A stretch of 64,000 nucleotides of DNA from Heterocephalus glaber (GCF_000247695.1 NW_004624801.1:6144504-6208503), one strand, 5' to 3'; shown: positions 36,701-51,700, numbered from the stretch's first letter. Program-made: numbers and translations. The notes: generated by a model from the letters alone, not told the origin.

Positions 36701-39700
36701 GACATAGCTTAGTGATAGAGTGCTTGCTTAGCATGTACAAGGCCCTGGGTTCCATCCCCAGCACCAAAACAACAAAAAAGTTAGTAAACTGAGAGTGGGA
36801 GAATACTTCAGAAGAACAAGCTAAACATTCTACTCTTTCTAAAAGCTTTTATTATTCTGAAGTATTTATTAAACTAGTAGTGGGGGAGAGGGAAGAATAT
36901 AATTCAGGGTAATTACACAATTTAGTGACTAACAATTCTAGCTGACTCTCACCTATAGGCAGGGGATACTGCAAAGCACCAGCGCTCTTTTCTATACAAC
37001 AGCAAACTAGCTACACTGAAATTTAGCACTATCTGGAATAAATACTGGAACATTTTAATAGACAAGTCTCAGAAACATGGACAGTCAAGAAGGTTCCTGG
37101 GCTGGGGATGTAGCTCAGTGCCATTGTGCTGCCTGGTAAGTGCAAGGTCCTGAGTTCCATGCCTGGTACCAGGGGGGGAAAAAAAAGGTTCTGAATACAA
37201 ACATCACCTAAAAGAGGCAGAATTAAGCCATGAGCATTAGGACCAACTTCCTTGGGTTCTATCTTTAAATTACACCATTTGTGTAAGTGGCTATATTGAG
37301 CTAGCCACTTCTTAAAGAGATGTGGTCCCTTTTCTCGATCTTTTTTCTCTAAAAAAATAGAAAAAGATTGCAAGTCAATGAAAGATCATCAAAGATCAAC
37401 AGAAATTCAGCTCTAGTTCCACTGAAGAAAACGTCCACATTTTCATGTTTCTTTTTCTACAACTCTATCTCCTCCCAAACTATTGTTAAGCTGAGATGAA
37501 AAGCTGAGGCTTGGCCACAATAGAGGCCTGAATGGACTAAAGAAAGTCTTTCTCCCCATGTACTCATTCCTTCTGCATATCTGGCCTTAGAATCTGGATA
37601 AAACTGAACACATAATTTGGTGGTTCCTAAAAACACAGATAGCCTTTATTATAGGGTACAGAGAAATAACAAGTACCTCACAGGCCAAAAAATGTCAACG
37701 ATTCTTAATAGCTGACCCAGAAAATAAAGCCTTCTAAATTCTAATTTTCCACAAAAGTACTGCATGCTTGTGATAAAGGCTGAAGACAATGAGTACTGAA
37801 GCTACCCTGTGTTTAAGATTCTTTATCTCCATTTTATCAAAACAACAAAAACAACAACAAAAAACCCCACACAACAGAATCAAGTTTTTTTTGTTTTTTG
37901 TTTTGGTGCCAGGGATCGAACTCGGGTCCTTGCGCTTGAGAATCAAGTTTAAGAATAAAATGAACTATACCATGTTGCTTTTGGCCAGAAGTCACTGTTA
38001 AAACAATACTGGCTATGTCTGGGTTTGGTGACTGAGGCAGGAAGACTGCAAGCTCAAGCTCACCCTGTACAACTTAACAACTTAGCAAGACTATGTCTCA
38101 AAATAAATTCTTTTTAAAAATGGGCTGGGAATCTGGCTCAGTGTGAAGGCCCTTGGTTCAATCCCCAATGGGGGTAGGGGGGAAGGCACTGGCTATGGTT
38201 AAAAACATCTTCAATTAGGGCTGGGGGTATAGCTCAGTGGCACCCGAGTGCAAGGTCCTGAGTTCGATCGCTGGTACTGGGGGGAAAATAAAAAATCTTC
38301 AATTCATCAAATGACTTCTAGTGTTTTTCTTAAAAAAGCAGGAAGTTGTCTTTTGCTTTTAAAATTGGTATTTTCCGAACAGAATAATTCTGTTTTCACA
38401 ATGTCCTTAAATTACAACAGGCTCAGGCACACTTCCACAGCACAAGCACACACACTCCTTCACCCATTCCCGGGAGTCAATTAGCCAAAGCTTCCTCTGC
38501 TAAAACAAACAGCAAAGGGGACCATGGGGCATTATTCATTCCCTATATCCTCAGACCTCAATCTATTTCTAGCTCAAGGGAATGCCAAACTTCACCAAGA
38601 GAATATGGGAGGAAAGAGTGACCTGTGTCCAGGCTCGACCCCGCCTATGTGCAAACAAGGAAACATAATTTAACAGGAGTGCAGGAGGAGCTAATAGCCA
38701 TTTTTAGTTTAGTAGTGAAAACCACTCTTGTAAAATTAACAAGCCAGGAAAATCAAGCCAGAAAAAGTGATTTTTCTTTCATTTTCTGTGATCTAAACTC
38801 TTCATTTCACCATTGTGACAAATAATGACCAGTCTGTAGCAAAAGTATTGACATATGACATAAAATTTTTTCAAGTTAGTTAAACGTCCTTGCCCATCAT
38901 CAGAGAGGTATTGAGTCCTCCTCACAAAATAGAAAAACTATGTTCCTCTTCTTCACTTATACAACTTCACTTTTAACAAATTACTTTAAAACAGGGTTCA
39001 TAACCTGGGCACAACTGATGCTTTGGGCTGCAAAACTGTCCCACGGTAGGACATCAATAGGACTTCTGGTCTAGACCCGCAAGATGCAATATGACCAACC
39101 TCCTCCTGGCTGCAACAACCTAAAACAAATGGCTCCAGACATGGCTAAATATTGTCTGGGGACAAAAATCCTCCTGGGTCTAGAATGGTGGCACATGTCT
39201 GTAATCCAGTACTCAGCAGCCTGAGGCAGAAGGATTACTGAGAGTTTGAGGCCAACCTGGGCTACATAATGAGTTCAAGGACAGCCTCAACTACACAGTG
39301 AGACCCTGTCTCAAAAAACCAAATCGCTCCTGGTTCTAAAGAATGAGTTTGAAGAAGGTGACAAAGTACTACATCTTCCTAAAAAAACATAGACTCCAAA
39401 GGTATTTGCTTTTCTTTGGCCTTGTCATAACATTCTAATATCTTAATAAGTGAACGACTGGAATGTAGTTGGAACATACTGGATTATCAATGTATAATAA
39501 ATACATAAACCATATTGAATTTAGAAGGTACAATTACATATACAAGAAGAAATTTCCTGGTTAAGTCTATGAGTTGGGAATCACAGTAAATGACTGCGTA
39601 GCAGCCGTCAAAGTTGTGATGTAAGCACATCAGAGCATCCCCAAAGGAAGGTACTCTTCTACTAAGTCTCCAGGGCATACAAGATGACCCGGAGAGCAAT

Positions 39701-42700
39701 GCACTGTCACCAGCTTACCTAACAAAGCAACATTCTCAGAACAGAGTACCACTGTGTAAGGTTCTGTGACAATACAGCAATATCTACCAAAGTAAGCTCT
39801 GACTCAAGCATCCTATTTGTAGTTTATTGTGAACTAGATTCAGGTGCTCATGAAAGGGCCTAAGTCCAGGTAAGTTACATGTCGTGTTCAGTGGTAACTG
39901 AGCATATGCACAACAGGGCCAAAATCAGGCTTCTAAATGCCATTCTCCACCAAAGGAGTCAGGGTTCCCTGGATCAGTGGCTGATTTGAGGGCTGAAAAA
40001 CCACAAGAACATAGAGTCTCCAGTTATACCAGAAAATAGGAAGTATCAAAATAGGACTGGACATGTCACAAAAGGACACAAGAGGCAGATTGACAAGGTT
40101 CTCTTTGGCCAAGTATGAGACATTCTGAGCATCAAATAACAGCAAAGAATTATAACCCACTGAATAAAAGAGGATTCTATGGACTCATATAAATCCATAT
40201 AAATGAGTAGGGAAGGGGGGAAAGGTTTTTCTCACTAGAATGTCAACCAATAAATGCAGAAGAAATGATGGAGTTGGGAAATGACCATCTGAAGCTGAGT
40301 GCAGTGGTAGGCACCTGTAGTCTCAGCTGCTCGGGAGGCTGAGGCAGGAGGATTTTGAGCATCCATTACAGATCAATCTGGGAATAGTGAGACCATCTTT
40401 AAAAAGAAACAATTTGTCAACAATCAGTAATAACTGATTCATTCAGGCAAGAATTATCAGTGAATGCTAAATTTGTTTTTTGTTTTGTTTTTTGGTACCA
40501 GGGATCAAAGTCAGGTCCTTGCGCTTGCGCAGCAGGCGGCGAAACCACTGAGCTAAATTCCCGGCCAGTGAATGCTAAATTTGATAAGAGTCAGGATAAT
40601 TAAAGAGTCTTAACAAATGACACTATTAATTACGGGGTGGGGGTGGGGTTTCCACGGAAAAACCTGCCAGATACTGCCTTAACCAAGCAGTCAAAATCAA
40701 CATCACTGGCAACAGGACACATCACATTTCCTGTCACATTCCTGCCAAAAACCCATGACCTGAATCTAACCATGACAACATAAACAAGTTCCAATTAAGG
40801 GGTAGTCTATAGAATAAATAATTGGTCTGTACTGTTCAAAAGCATCAAGGACAGAAGAAACAAAGAACAGAGCAGCCATTCCAGATTGAGTGAGACTAAA
40901 GAGAAATGACAGCTGAACGGAATGTGCAGCGCTGGATTAGGTCCTGGCCCAAAGGAAAAAAAAAAGTTTTTTTTTCTTTTGTTCTAAAGGACATTGGTGA
41001 AACTTGAAAAAGGCCTGTGGATTAGAAGACAGTATTGTTAACGATGTTAGTTTCCTGAATCTGAGAATTATACTGTGGTTATCAAAGAATCTTTTGTATT
41101 TAAGAAATATACACTGAAGTATTTAGGAACAAAGGGGCATTAAACCTGCAACTCACTCTCAAATGGCGCGTGTGCGCGCGCACACACACACACACAAATA
41201 TATATGTATATATAAATGTTAAGTGAGGTACTCTAGTAGTGAAAAGTATAATACACATCTGTGTTCTGCCTTCATCTTTTCTCTAAGTCTGAAGATAGCT
41301 CAAAATAAAAAGATAAAAAACTAAAGCAACAAAGTATGCGCATGGCACCAGTGGCACATGCCTGTACTCCAGAAGCTAAGGCAGGTTTCAGCCCAATCTG
41401 AGTAATTTAGTGAGCCACTGTCCCAAAACGGAAAATAAAAAAGGCCTGGGGGTATAGTTCAGTGTGAGGCCTGAGTTCAATTTCCAGCATGAAAGAAAAG
41501 AAAAGAGAAGGGGAGGGGAGGGGAGGGGAGGGGAAGGAAAGGGAAAGAGAAATGGAAAGGGAAAGGGAAAGGAATGAAAGGAAAGGAAAGGAAAAGAAAG
41601 AAAGGAAAAGAAAGAAAAGAAAAGAAAAAAAAAAGAAAAGAAAAGAAAAGAAAAGAGGGGAAGAGGTTCTGAAGTCTCACTTCAAACCCTGGCTCTACCA
41701 GCTCCTGGCGGCTGTGTGACTGTTTCTTGGTCTGTAGAACAAAAGCCCCTACATGGAGGGCTGTGGGACCTTCTGATGTGCTTAGGGTACCTTTTGGCAT
41801 ACAATATGGGTTCAACAGACACTTACTCTTATTGGAGCACTGTTTTTCACAGCCAAAGACTGAAAAAAACCTATGTGCCCATTAACAGGGAACTGATTAA
41901 AATAAAATATGGTAGGGGGCCAGGGATTTAGCTCAGTGGTTCTGGCGGCTGCCTCGCAAGTGCAAGGTCCTGAATTTGATTCCTGGTATCCAAAAAATAA
42001 AAAAGTAAATAAATTACGGTATATCCATAATATGGAATACTATGAAACTGTATTGTTTGGGTTTTTTGTTTTCTTTTTGTTTTGAGAGAGGGTCTTGCTA
42101 TATAGTGCAGGCTGGCCTTGAACTCACTATGTAGCCCAGGCTGGTCTCAAACTTGTGGCAATTCTCCTGTCTCAGTCTCCTGAGTGCTACGATTACAAGT
42201 GTGTGCCACCACACCATGCTGAAACTGTAAAAAACCAAAACAAAACAGGAATCTGTATTATGGAGAGGGAAGGAGTTATTGAATGAGAAGAGCAAGGGGC
42301 AGAATGATATGTATAATATAAAATCATTTGTGTGGAAATGACAGAAAGAGAAGTACTTGTTTGCTTATACATGTATAAAGATTCTGAATAGATAAGAAAG
42401 AAACCAAATGTATTAGAATAAAGGTACTAAAAGAGAGTTTGGGGAGGCTTTGTATTGCAAAGGACTCTATGCTTTTTGAATTTTGAAATATGTGACTATA
42501 TTACCTACGCAAGAATTTTAATTATGGAATCCTCAAAAAGCAAATAAAATACTGATAGCAAAAATTAAAATTAAAAAAAAAGTGAACCCAAGCATTGTGC
42601 TACACATTTGTGATCCCAGCTACTGGGGAGGCTGAGTCAAGAGGAATACAAATTGGAGCCCAGCCTGGGTAATTCAGCAACTTGGCAAGACCTTGTCTCA

Positions 42701-45700
42701 AAAAATAAAAAGGGCTGGAGATGCAGCTTAGTTGGAAGCCCTGGATTCAATCCTCAACACCACAATAAAAAAAGTTAATTTAATTTAAAAAGTATAGTAC
42801 TTGTTCCTTGTATATAAAAATCTCCAAATTTGAAAATGACACAACAGGAAATTAATAGGGTGAAAAAAATGAGAATGCTTATATTTCAGACTTTAGGCAG
42901 TCTGAAATAAGCCGTCTGAGGCACAACCATTCTATATTTTTTCACCTTGTTAATCTCCATTTCTGAGGCATTGGTAAGTAGATTTTTATTTGTTTTTTGC
43001 TTTTGAGACAGAGGTTCACTATGCAGTCTAGGCTGGTCTCAAACTTGCAGCGATCCTCTTGCCTCAGCCTCCTGAGGGCTGGGATTATAGACATGTGCCA
43101 CCATGCCCAGGGGTAAATAGATTTTTTAAAAAATTGCCCTCCTTTGAAAACTTTAAACATACTATATCTTCCAGTACAGAATCCTTTCTTAAATCACTCA
43201 AAAGTCTATGGAAGTAAATTACTTTCGTACTGTTGGATCAATAACAGCAAGGTGGGAGGGTATTAGGTCAAAGAGCTGCATTACTCAAGTGCTCAAGGTA
43301 CCTGATAGCCACAGCTTGGTACATGATCAATGGCTACTACCAACCATCTCACCAGACACACAGGCTTCTGATTTCACACCATCACACACACAACTGTTTA
43401 CTAAAGTATATATGCTACCCACACTAGTTCAACCATTCTTAACAGTCTGCCAATGTCATAACCTATGAAATCTCTTTTCATAAAAGAGGAAATTAAGGCA
43501 ATACCATTCAGTTATTTAAAACAAATAAGACAGCACATCCACATGTGTTAACTCATAGCCATTCACACTATTTAAAATGTTCTTCAATTTACAAATAAAA
43601 GTACTGTGTAGGGCTAATCTTACATGGCAACTCCAGGCCCGGGTGCACAGTAGCATTTTTGACCATTGGGGGAGAATGACGCCCATCATCCATGTCCAGC
43701 TCTGTGCACTGAGCTTCTCCGTGGATCACAGCCAACCCCAAACGCAGCCTCTCAGCATATGACTGAGCCCTAGGAAGAAGACAAAGACAAATGATATCAC
43801 TGTTGGAAAGAAAACCCAAGCGTCACCATATCACTGTTAATCACAAGACGGGAACACCATCCAACCAGGGGTGGTGGCTATGCAGTTGAGGCTGGCCTTG
43901 AACTCCTTATGGCTGTGATCCCTGCACTCAGGAGGCGGAGGCAGGAGGACAGCAAGTTCCAGTGAGTTCAAGGGCAGCCTGAACTGCACAGCGAAACTCT
44001 GTCTCAAAAAGCAAAACAAAAACAAACAACAAAATAACCATTCAATCTTTTAGGGACACACAAAGGATTTTAAAAATCTGGCCAGAATGTAAATGGCTCA
44101 AGGGCATATAAGCTGGGTTCTTGGTTAGTATCTGACTCTAGATGATTTTGCTTCTATCCTTTGTCGAATATTTTTTGCTTTTTTTCTTCTTGATAACTAC
44201 CCCCTTCCTCCAGCATTCTAATGGACATCTTTAGAAAAACTTTGTTCAAAAAGATGTCTTAAAAAACTATTCCCTAAAAACTGTTCAGAGCCCCACTGAT
44301 TTCTGTTTCCTGAGACCTGGAAGGAAGAACTTTATTTCCTCTGAGGGGCAAAATGAACTAACTCAGAGCTGTGCTCAGGCCTCTGAGAGGCTGGATATAA
44401 ACCTGTGGCATGGATGTGACAATGACATGGAGGAAAGCTTGAATCTTGGATTCCAAAACAGCTAATTCTGACTCCAGATGTGCCCCAAAGGGATTCTTAT
44501 AAATGTCTAGCTTAGTTACCTTTTTGCAGCATCAGGAGACTTAGCTACAATGACTGCATTTCTGTAATTTGGAATCTATATTTGGAGGAAAAACAGAAAA
44601 TATAGAAAGGTTATAAAAAGAAAAAATCCTGGATGCTGATGTTATACTTTTTTCCTCTTATAACAATGATCCAAACTAGCAATCAAATATGTTGAAATTT
44701 TATTCACACATTTAAATTTTTTTCATCATTTAGCATCGCTGCAAAAGTACTACTATATTATAAAAATAAAAAATAATTCAGCCAGGCATAGTGACATATG
44801 CCCGTAATCCCAGCACTCAGTAGGCTGAGGAAGGAAAATCGCTGTGAGTTCAAGGCCAGACTGAACTACATAGTGAGACTCTGTCTCAAAACGGAACACA
44901 ACAAAAAATTCAAAATCAGATTTCATCTTGTTAAATAAAATTTATGGGCTGGCCACATGCCTGTATCCTAGCACTCTGGGAGGCTGAGGCAAGAGGATGG
45001 CAAGCTGAAGCCAAGCCTGGGCAACTCAGTGAGACCCTGTCTAAAAAAAAGGGCTGGAGATGAAGCTCAGAGCCAAGGTCCTGGGATCAATCCTCTATAC
45101 CATCAGTCAGTCAATCGAACAATCTTAAAACCTTCATTCTAGAAAATATAAGCAAATTGCTAAGGAAATCTTAGCAATTTTTAATGTTTTTAATGTCTTT
45201 TAAAAATATGATCTTCCATGACTAAATGCTGAGTCTATCTGGCTGCTGCAGGCATTTAGGATGAAGGGAAACAAGCATCTAATGTGCCTTTCAAGACTGA
45301 AATCTGATACCAGAAAAAACTAAATAGGATCTGAGGGCAATGGGACGTGAGCTGGTGGCTCCTCACTTCTTCCTGGATGTACTGAAGCAGGAAAGGTGAG
45401 GCTCTAAGGTTGTCCACGGGGAAGCTGAAAAAGCCTTGTATTTCCTTTTGGTGAAGATCCATTGTGATAATGTGAGTTAAACCTGAAATTTTAAAACAAA
45501 AAATTACAAAGTTCTCCCCTGCAAGTTAATGGCGACAGTGGACACAAACTAGGTGTTCAACTCCTGTCTCCTACCAGAAGACTGAAGGCAGTGATATAAT
45601 GAACCAGCACAGACTTTTATTGTAAAGCTTAACAACCTTAATGAAGTTAAAAAACGTGTCAAGCCTAATGCCAAGGAACCCAGGACTTTCCACAGGACCA

Positions 45701-48700
45701 AAGGACTCAAGGTGAGAGAAAAGTACTGTCCTCTACTATTATTATTAGCTTGATCCTGAAAAGTGAGAAAAGAAAAATGAGGTAGAAGTGAAAATATGAA
45801 TATGGGGCTAATAAATACCAAAGCAATAATAGATGTCAACAATAAAAAGGCTTTTATTAAAAATGTAGGGAGAAATACTGAAGGACCATAGATATGGTAG
45901 AGAGGAATAAGAAAGCAGAAGCAAAGTAATATGTGTATCAGAAGAAAAGAAACTATTATAGCACAACCATAAGATGCTGAAGCTTTAGAATAATTTCTTT
46001 AAAGTATTCTTACAGGAAAGACATAGAAATCATACTCTTATAAGCAATAGCACTAAAAGACTACATATACAAATACCTTGGAAATTGTCAAGAGTCACTG
46101 CAAAATTTCCAGAGCAAAGAACCAGTATTTTTAATAACCATCAAACAAAAAAAGCTCAATAATTGTAAGATTACAATTGTAAGAAATCAATTACATTTGA
46201 TTTACAGGACAGAAATTATGCCACTGCTACATAAATAGAATAAAAACAATGAAAATGAGCTGCCTACAAAAAGGCCAAAGGGCCAAAAGAAAAAGGCCAA
46301 AGGGATAGAGGGAGGAGGAAGAGTATATAAACTGAAGAAGTAGTAAAAGGAGGAGCACGGGGTTTAGCTCAGTGGTTCCGCTACCTGCCTCCCAAGTGCA
46401 AGGTCCTGAGTTCAATCCCTGGTACGCCCCCCAAAAAAAGAAGTAGTAAAAGGAAAATCCAGTTTTAATGCTATGAACATAAAAAAGAATGTAGCTAAGG
46501 CAAACACATATGAAAGATCACACAAGAATGGCAAGCCTGAGAGTTAAAATTTGATAACTAGGTGAAATTAAAAAGTGAAATAATGACTTTAAAAAGCGTG
46601 ATTTAGGAGAAAACAATGAAATACTATCATTCTAAAAACAAAGAAAAAACACAGTAAAAATTATAATATATACATATTCTAACCAAACTATGCAAAAGAA
46701 AATAGATTAGAAACAGTGAGCAATGAACAGTAAAGAAACAGGTCCCAAACTAGATACCTGAGGTAAAAACTAATCTCAAACAGGGAAGGGTCCAAAATTC
46801 TAGTGCTGAAAACTCCAGGGTCTCTGTGCACTCACCTGCCTTTGCCAGCATGGATGCCAGGAGCTTGCACACAATGGAGCCCCTCTTTCTCATCTTGCTT
46901 TGCTTGCTATAGGGGAAATAGGGGATGACGCCAATGATGTTCCTGGCACAAGAAGTCTTCAGTGCATAAGCCATAATCAGTAGCTCCATCACAGCTGTAT
47001 TCACATCTCTGGAACAGTTAACATTTCCTTTTCTGAGTGAATTAATGTATTAACTCTTAAAAAGGATTTCAACTTCAGCAATGTAACACAGGCTGCCAAG
47101 ATGGATGTTAAAGACATTCTACTATCAAGTCAGCTTAGGATAACACCTCATGAATGCAGTGGAGAGCTCTTCTTTTTAGCTGGGTGCATCACTTTTCATC
47201 TGTGGTTACTCAAACCCACAGGACACTTAACCCTTGCTCATCTGTGTCAGTGATGCAGTCACTTGTAATAGCATACAAAAGCTGCTGGTGACTGGTTACC
47301 TGATACTTGCTAGCATCCTCCCAGAATTCAGACTCAGGCCAGCATGAATGCCATGGGAAATCAATCTGTCATCTACTTAGCTGTCATTAACAGAATGACA
47401 TGATCCGGCACCTGCCTTGCAAGAGCAAGGTCCCAAGTTCCATCACCAGTACCAAAAAAAAAAAGAAGGAACAGAATGACATCTCTTGTGGGAGATGGAA
47501 GATGAGGAAGTTTTGGAACTTTTCAAAAACTTCTCCTGTCCCTTCTTGCTGAGACAGATTCCTGACAAACATTATGCACAGAGAGAAGGAAGTATGATCC
47601 TGAAAGGTACATGAAGGAAAGGCAAGATTCAATGGTAATGGATGTGGGGCTGCTGCTCTTTGCCAAGGCTGGTCAACCCGAGATGGGCTCTTTTCTTCTG
47701 CAGGTGAGGGTTGTGAAGCCCTTTAGGACACTCTTCCTACAACTACCTGTACTGCAGCCTCTTCTGGCTCCACCTGGGATTTTCCATGAGTCCTCAAACA
47801 CCTCTTCTCTGGGGCAAGGAATGGGTCTTGCTTCAACAAATCAGTGGGTCCTACCATGGGCACAGCAGGTTCTGCAGGTGCCATTCCTGAACTGACACAT
47901 AGGAGTAAGGTTGCCCTCATTATGGCAAAGTGGGAACCCACCATTGACCCAGAGGAGACCTAATACATGTTTGGAGCAGAAGTGGCAAGCTTTTTTAACT
48001 TGCAAGACAAGCAGGCTATTTCCTTCCAGGTCTTCCAATTTATGTTTCCCCCAATCTCAAAGGCAGTTTATCCAGGAGTGAGCAACTGCAAGGACTCTGA
48101 CAATGTTTTCCATTTCCACATTCAACTCACAGAATTTCCAAGCTCACCTCTATTTGTATTTGTTTTCACTATTGCAGGAGTCTATGATTAGAAAACAAAC
48201 AAACAGGGCCGGGGATTTAGCTCAATGGTTTCGCTGCCTGCTGCGCAAGCACAAGGACCTGAGTTCGATCCCCAGTACCAAAAAAATCAAAACCAAAACC
48301 AACAAACAAACATAAAAACACCTTTCCCAGAGGACAGGTTGATTCAGGGCTCAACCTCAAGACTACAAAGACATTCCTTTTGGGGTACTGGTAAGTTCCA
48401 CTCTTTTCCAGTTACCATTTCTTTCCTCTGAAATAAACTAGACCATCTTCCTCCTTCATATCCCAAACTGATAATGTCCAAGCCTGGAATCAGAAGACAC
48501 ATGGTCTTTTGGCATAATGAGGACAAAACAATTATCAAACATTTCCAAGGTACTTGAGAATTCATAACACTCTGTCTGTTCTAGTTCAATCATCCATCCA
48601 ACAAATATTTATTGAGCAACAGGGGTCGAGCACTGGGGGGTTAAAATAGCAAACAAGGGAGAAGCCATCTCAGGGGAAGGCCAGAGACATAGTTTGGATG

Positions 48701-51700
48701 AGTCTCTTTTGTTTAATTTATTAAAATACTGAGTTTATTTCACATGTATATCTTAATCTCTCTACCATCTCCATATCTGACCACCACTACTACTATGTCC
48801 TATCATAACATTCCATATATATTTATAACCAAGCAAAAGGTGGAGTTTCATCTTTAAAAACTAAATAGGCATTCTGGACAACACATTCTTAGCAACAGAA
48901 CCTGGACAATATTTATCAAATACAGTCTGAAAAGTTCTCACTTTCCATTATTAAAAGTACAGGCAAATATCAACTGTTACAGAAACAAAAAAAGAAAATT
49001 TTAAACTGTGTTTTCTTAAAGAGACTTCCTCCACTGCCAAGATCTTGACTGATGAACTTGGGTTCCACTTTGGGAAGACAACCACCTTTTTCTATACTTG
49101 CTTGCATTTTTGCTTTAATGGCTTCTACAAAACTAGGTCCGTTGGGTGTTTTAGGAATTTTTTTCCTGTTTTTTGAAGGCTTTTTGGCCTTTTGATCTTG
49201 GTGTTGGTTTTGAGTCTTTTCTATTCTGGTTTGATTTTTGTGTATTTCTGGCTGGACTATCTTGTATATATCTTCACTGGAGCTTTCTCTTCAGTTTCTT
49301 CGTCATCAAATCATCTTCTTCATTGTGGTCATCATCATCATCTTCAGCAGCTAATTTTACTTTTTTTCTCCTCTGGAACCTAGCTATCACTTCTGGAGGC
49401 AGATCACTTTCCAGATATACTTAAGAGTTTTTCATCCTCTTCCTCTTCTGACTGCATCTACCTCCACAGCTACTAGTGGACACACACTCCATCCTTAAGA
49501 CCACAGGTGGTCTAATTTCAAAGTCCCCAAGGGAAACTGTTGGCAGTACAGACATTTTCAAAGTTGCCAGTGTTACTTCAGTTGGACTCCCTTCGTAATT
49601 CATTGCCTCTGCTTTGACAATGTGAAATTCAACCTTTCCACTAGCCCCTAAACTGAGTGTTCTTAATGATAACTGGTACTCATTTTCAGCATTATCCACC
49701 TTAAAGTGATAATTTTTGTCAGTCTTTTTTTTTTTTTTGGTACCAGGGATCAAACTCAGGTCCTTGCGCTTGTGCAGCAGGTGGCGAAACCACTGAGCTA
49801 AATCCCAGGCCCTGTCAGTCTTTAGTTACAACCCAAAAAGACAGTTCTGGGGCCTCAGGTGGCTCATGTCTTATCAAAACTCATGTCCCACGGGGTAGTG
49901 ACACACACTTAGGTGGGAGAGAATGCAGAGTTAAATGACTACTGCTCTAGAGAACAGACACCCAGGACAGAATCACACCAGGGAACAGCACGAATCACTC
50001 TGTGCACCAAGGAGTACACTTGACTCAGAAGGAGTGTTCCTCCCAAAGCTTATTTTTTATTTCACAGAGAAGACTTTAAAAAGTGAGATGATCCAAATCA
50101 ATGCCTTGTAAGCTCCTGAATGTTAAGCTGGAAGCCGGCATGGCCTGCAGAAAATGATATGTATACAAATAAAATATATATAAATAAATGTAAATAAAAT
50201 ATATATAAAATACATATAAAATCCTTGGAGTCCACACTTACAATCAACACCGGATATCAAATACACTAGAGCCAAAGTCCTCCTCCACGGTAGGCTGCTT
50301 GTCAACTTTGGCTTGATCTTGTGGTCCTCCTGTCTTAACCTACTTATGTGATACTGTGTGGTCCTACACAGCTCTACTACACTGGATGTGGCCTCTTACC
50401 AGACCTCAGTGTCGACAACAGAACTCAAGCTGAAGTTAATTTAGTAGATTCTGCAAGAGCAGCTATCCAGATAATTAGCAGGTTTTTAGCTAGCATTGTC
50501 ATGGCATTTATAATACACAACTGCCTGCTGTCATCAGGAATGAGGAGCCCACCACAAAGCAGGTCCAAAAGTAAGACCGTAACATAACAAGTAATTTTCG
50601 AGGGGACTGATTTCAGGTTTTCTTTTCATTAATTCCAATTTCTTTCATGAGGATTTATTTTCTAATTTTTTTCTCTTCCTGCCCAAAGCCAAGGAAATCC
50701 TCCTCAGCCCCTGCTTCCTATTGGTCAGGAAGGTGATAAAGGGGCCTCTGTCACACTGGCTTTATCCATTTACTGAGAGATTAAACTGGCCAAATTGGAC
50801 ACAGACAGTTACTCTGGGCTGGCAGGCTGAGGAGAAATTGGCTGGAAGCTTCTGCTTTATCTGCTCCCTAAGAATGTTCCATGCACATCCAGGCCAGTTC
50901 TTGTAGTCTTTGTATCTAAGTAGGACAATCTTAACTATTTTACCAACAGTTCTCTTTTTTTTACCCTAGAATAATCACAACTTATATAAAATAGCTCTGA
51001 CTGCTCTATCATTTTAGATAGGCACAAACTCGTATGTATTGAGGAAACAGACACAGTGTACACATTAATTAAACTGCTCCAGACTGCAAAAAACAGCACC
51101 ATAGATGGAAGAAATGGGAACATAGGAATGGGGTAGGACTGTCTGCAGCAAATAAGCTATAAATGGTACTTTAATGTCTTCTTTACACCAACATGCTAGT
51201 ACTTGTATATAAACATGAAAACTGTCCTTCAAAAAAATACTTTGTCAGTTCATTATTGTATTTAGTTCCACTGCTCCATAGATTTGGAATGTTTTTGAGT
51301 AGTACATACAGTTCAACTACCATACTACACTTGATCTTAGCCAAAAGGCTGAGAAGCGATGCTCAACTACCATACTATACCAGCATTATCACTTCATTCA
51401 AAATGGCTTGCCATTTCCAAAAATTCAATCCATCCTCAACAACCAAAAACTTACTATTATCAAAAGAATTATGCTCCCATGCTGAAAGTGATTTTAGGAG
51501 TTCTAAAGCTATTTTGAACAACAGCAGCACCAAAAGAAAGAAATGAGGTGAAAAAAGAGAAAGGGATGAGGGCTCAGAATGAGGGCTCTGAAGGCAACCT
51601 TATCAACCCCCTGCTCTCCAGCTCACACACTCCTCAGTCATTAGTGTCATCCACACTGTGTGGAGTAACAAAACAGGATCTCTGGCTCAGGAATGTTTCC

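Noticed and set aside
41489..41719. 76-codon Lys/Glu/Arg open frame
   Set aside because: Translation of the purine-only low-complexity tract.
49173..49424. Hydrophobic + strand frame suggesting a membrane protein
   Set aside because: Antisense of the NPM1 pseudogene.
49421..49753. Intact nucleophosmin-like gene
   Set aside because: Intronless, SINE-interrupted, frameshifted and missing parts of the C-terminus.
51328..51360. Functional U2 snRNA gene
   Set aside because: Only the first 33-39 nt, no distal or proximal sequence element, flanked by a target duplication.
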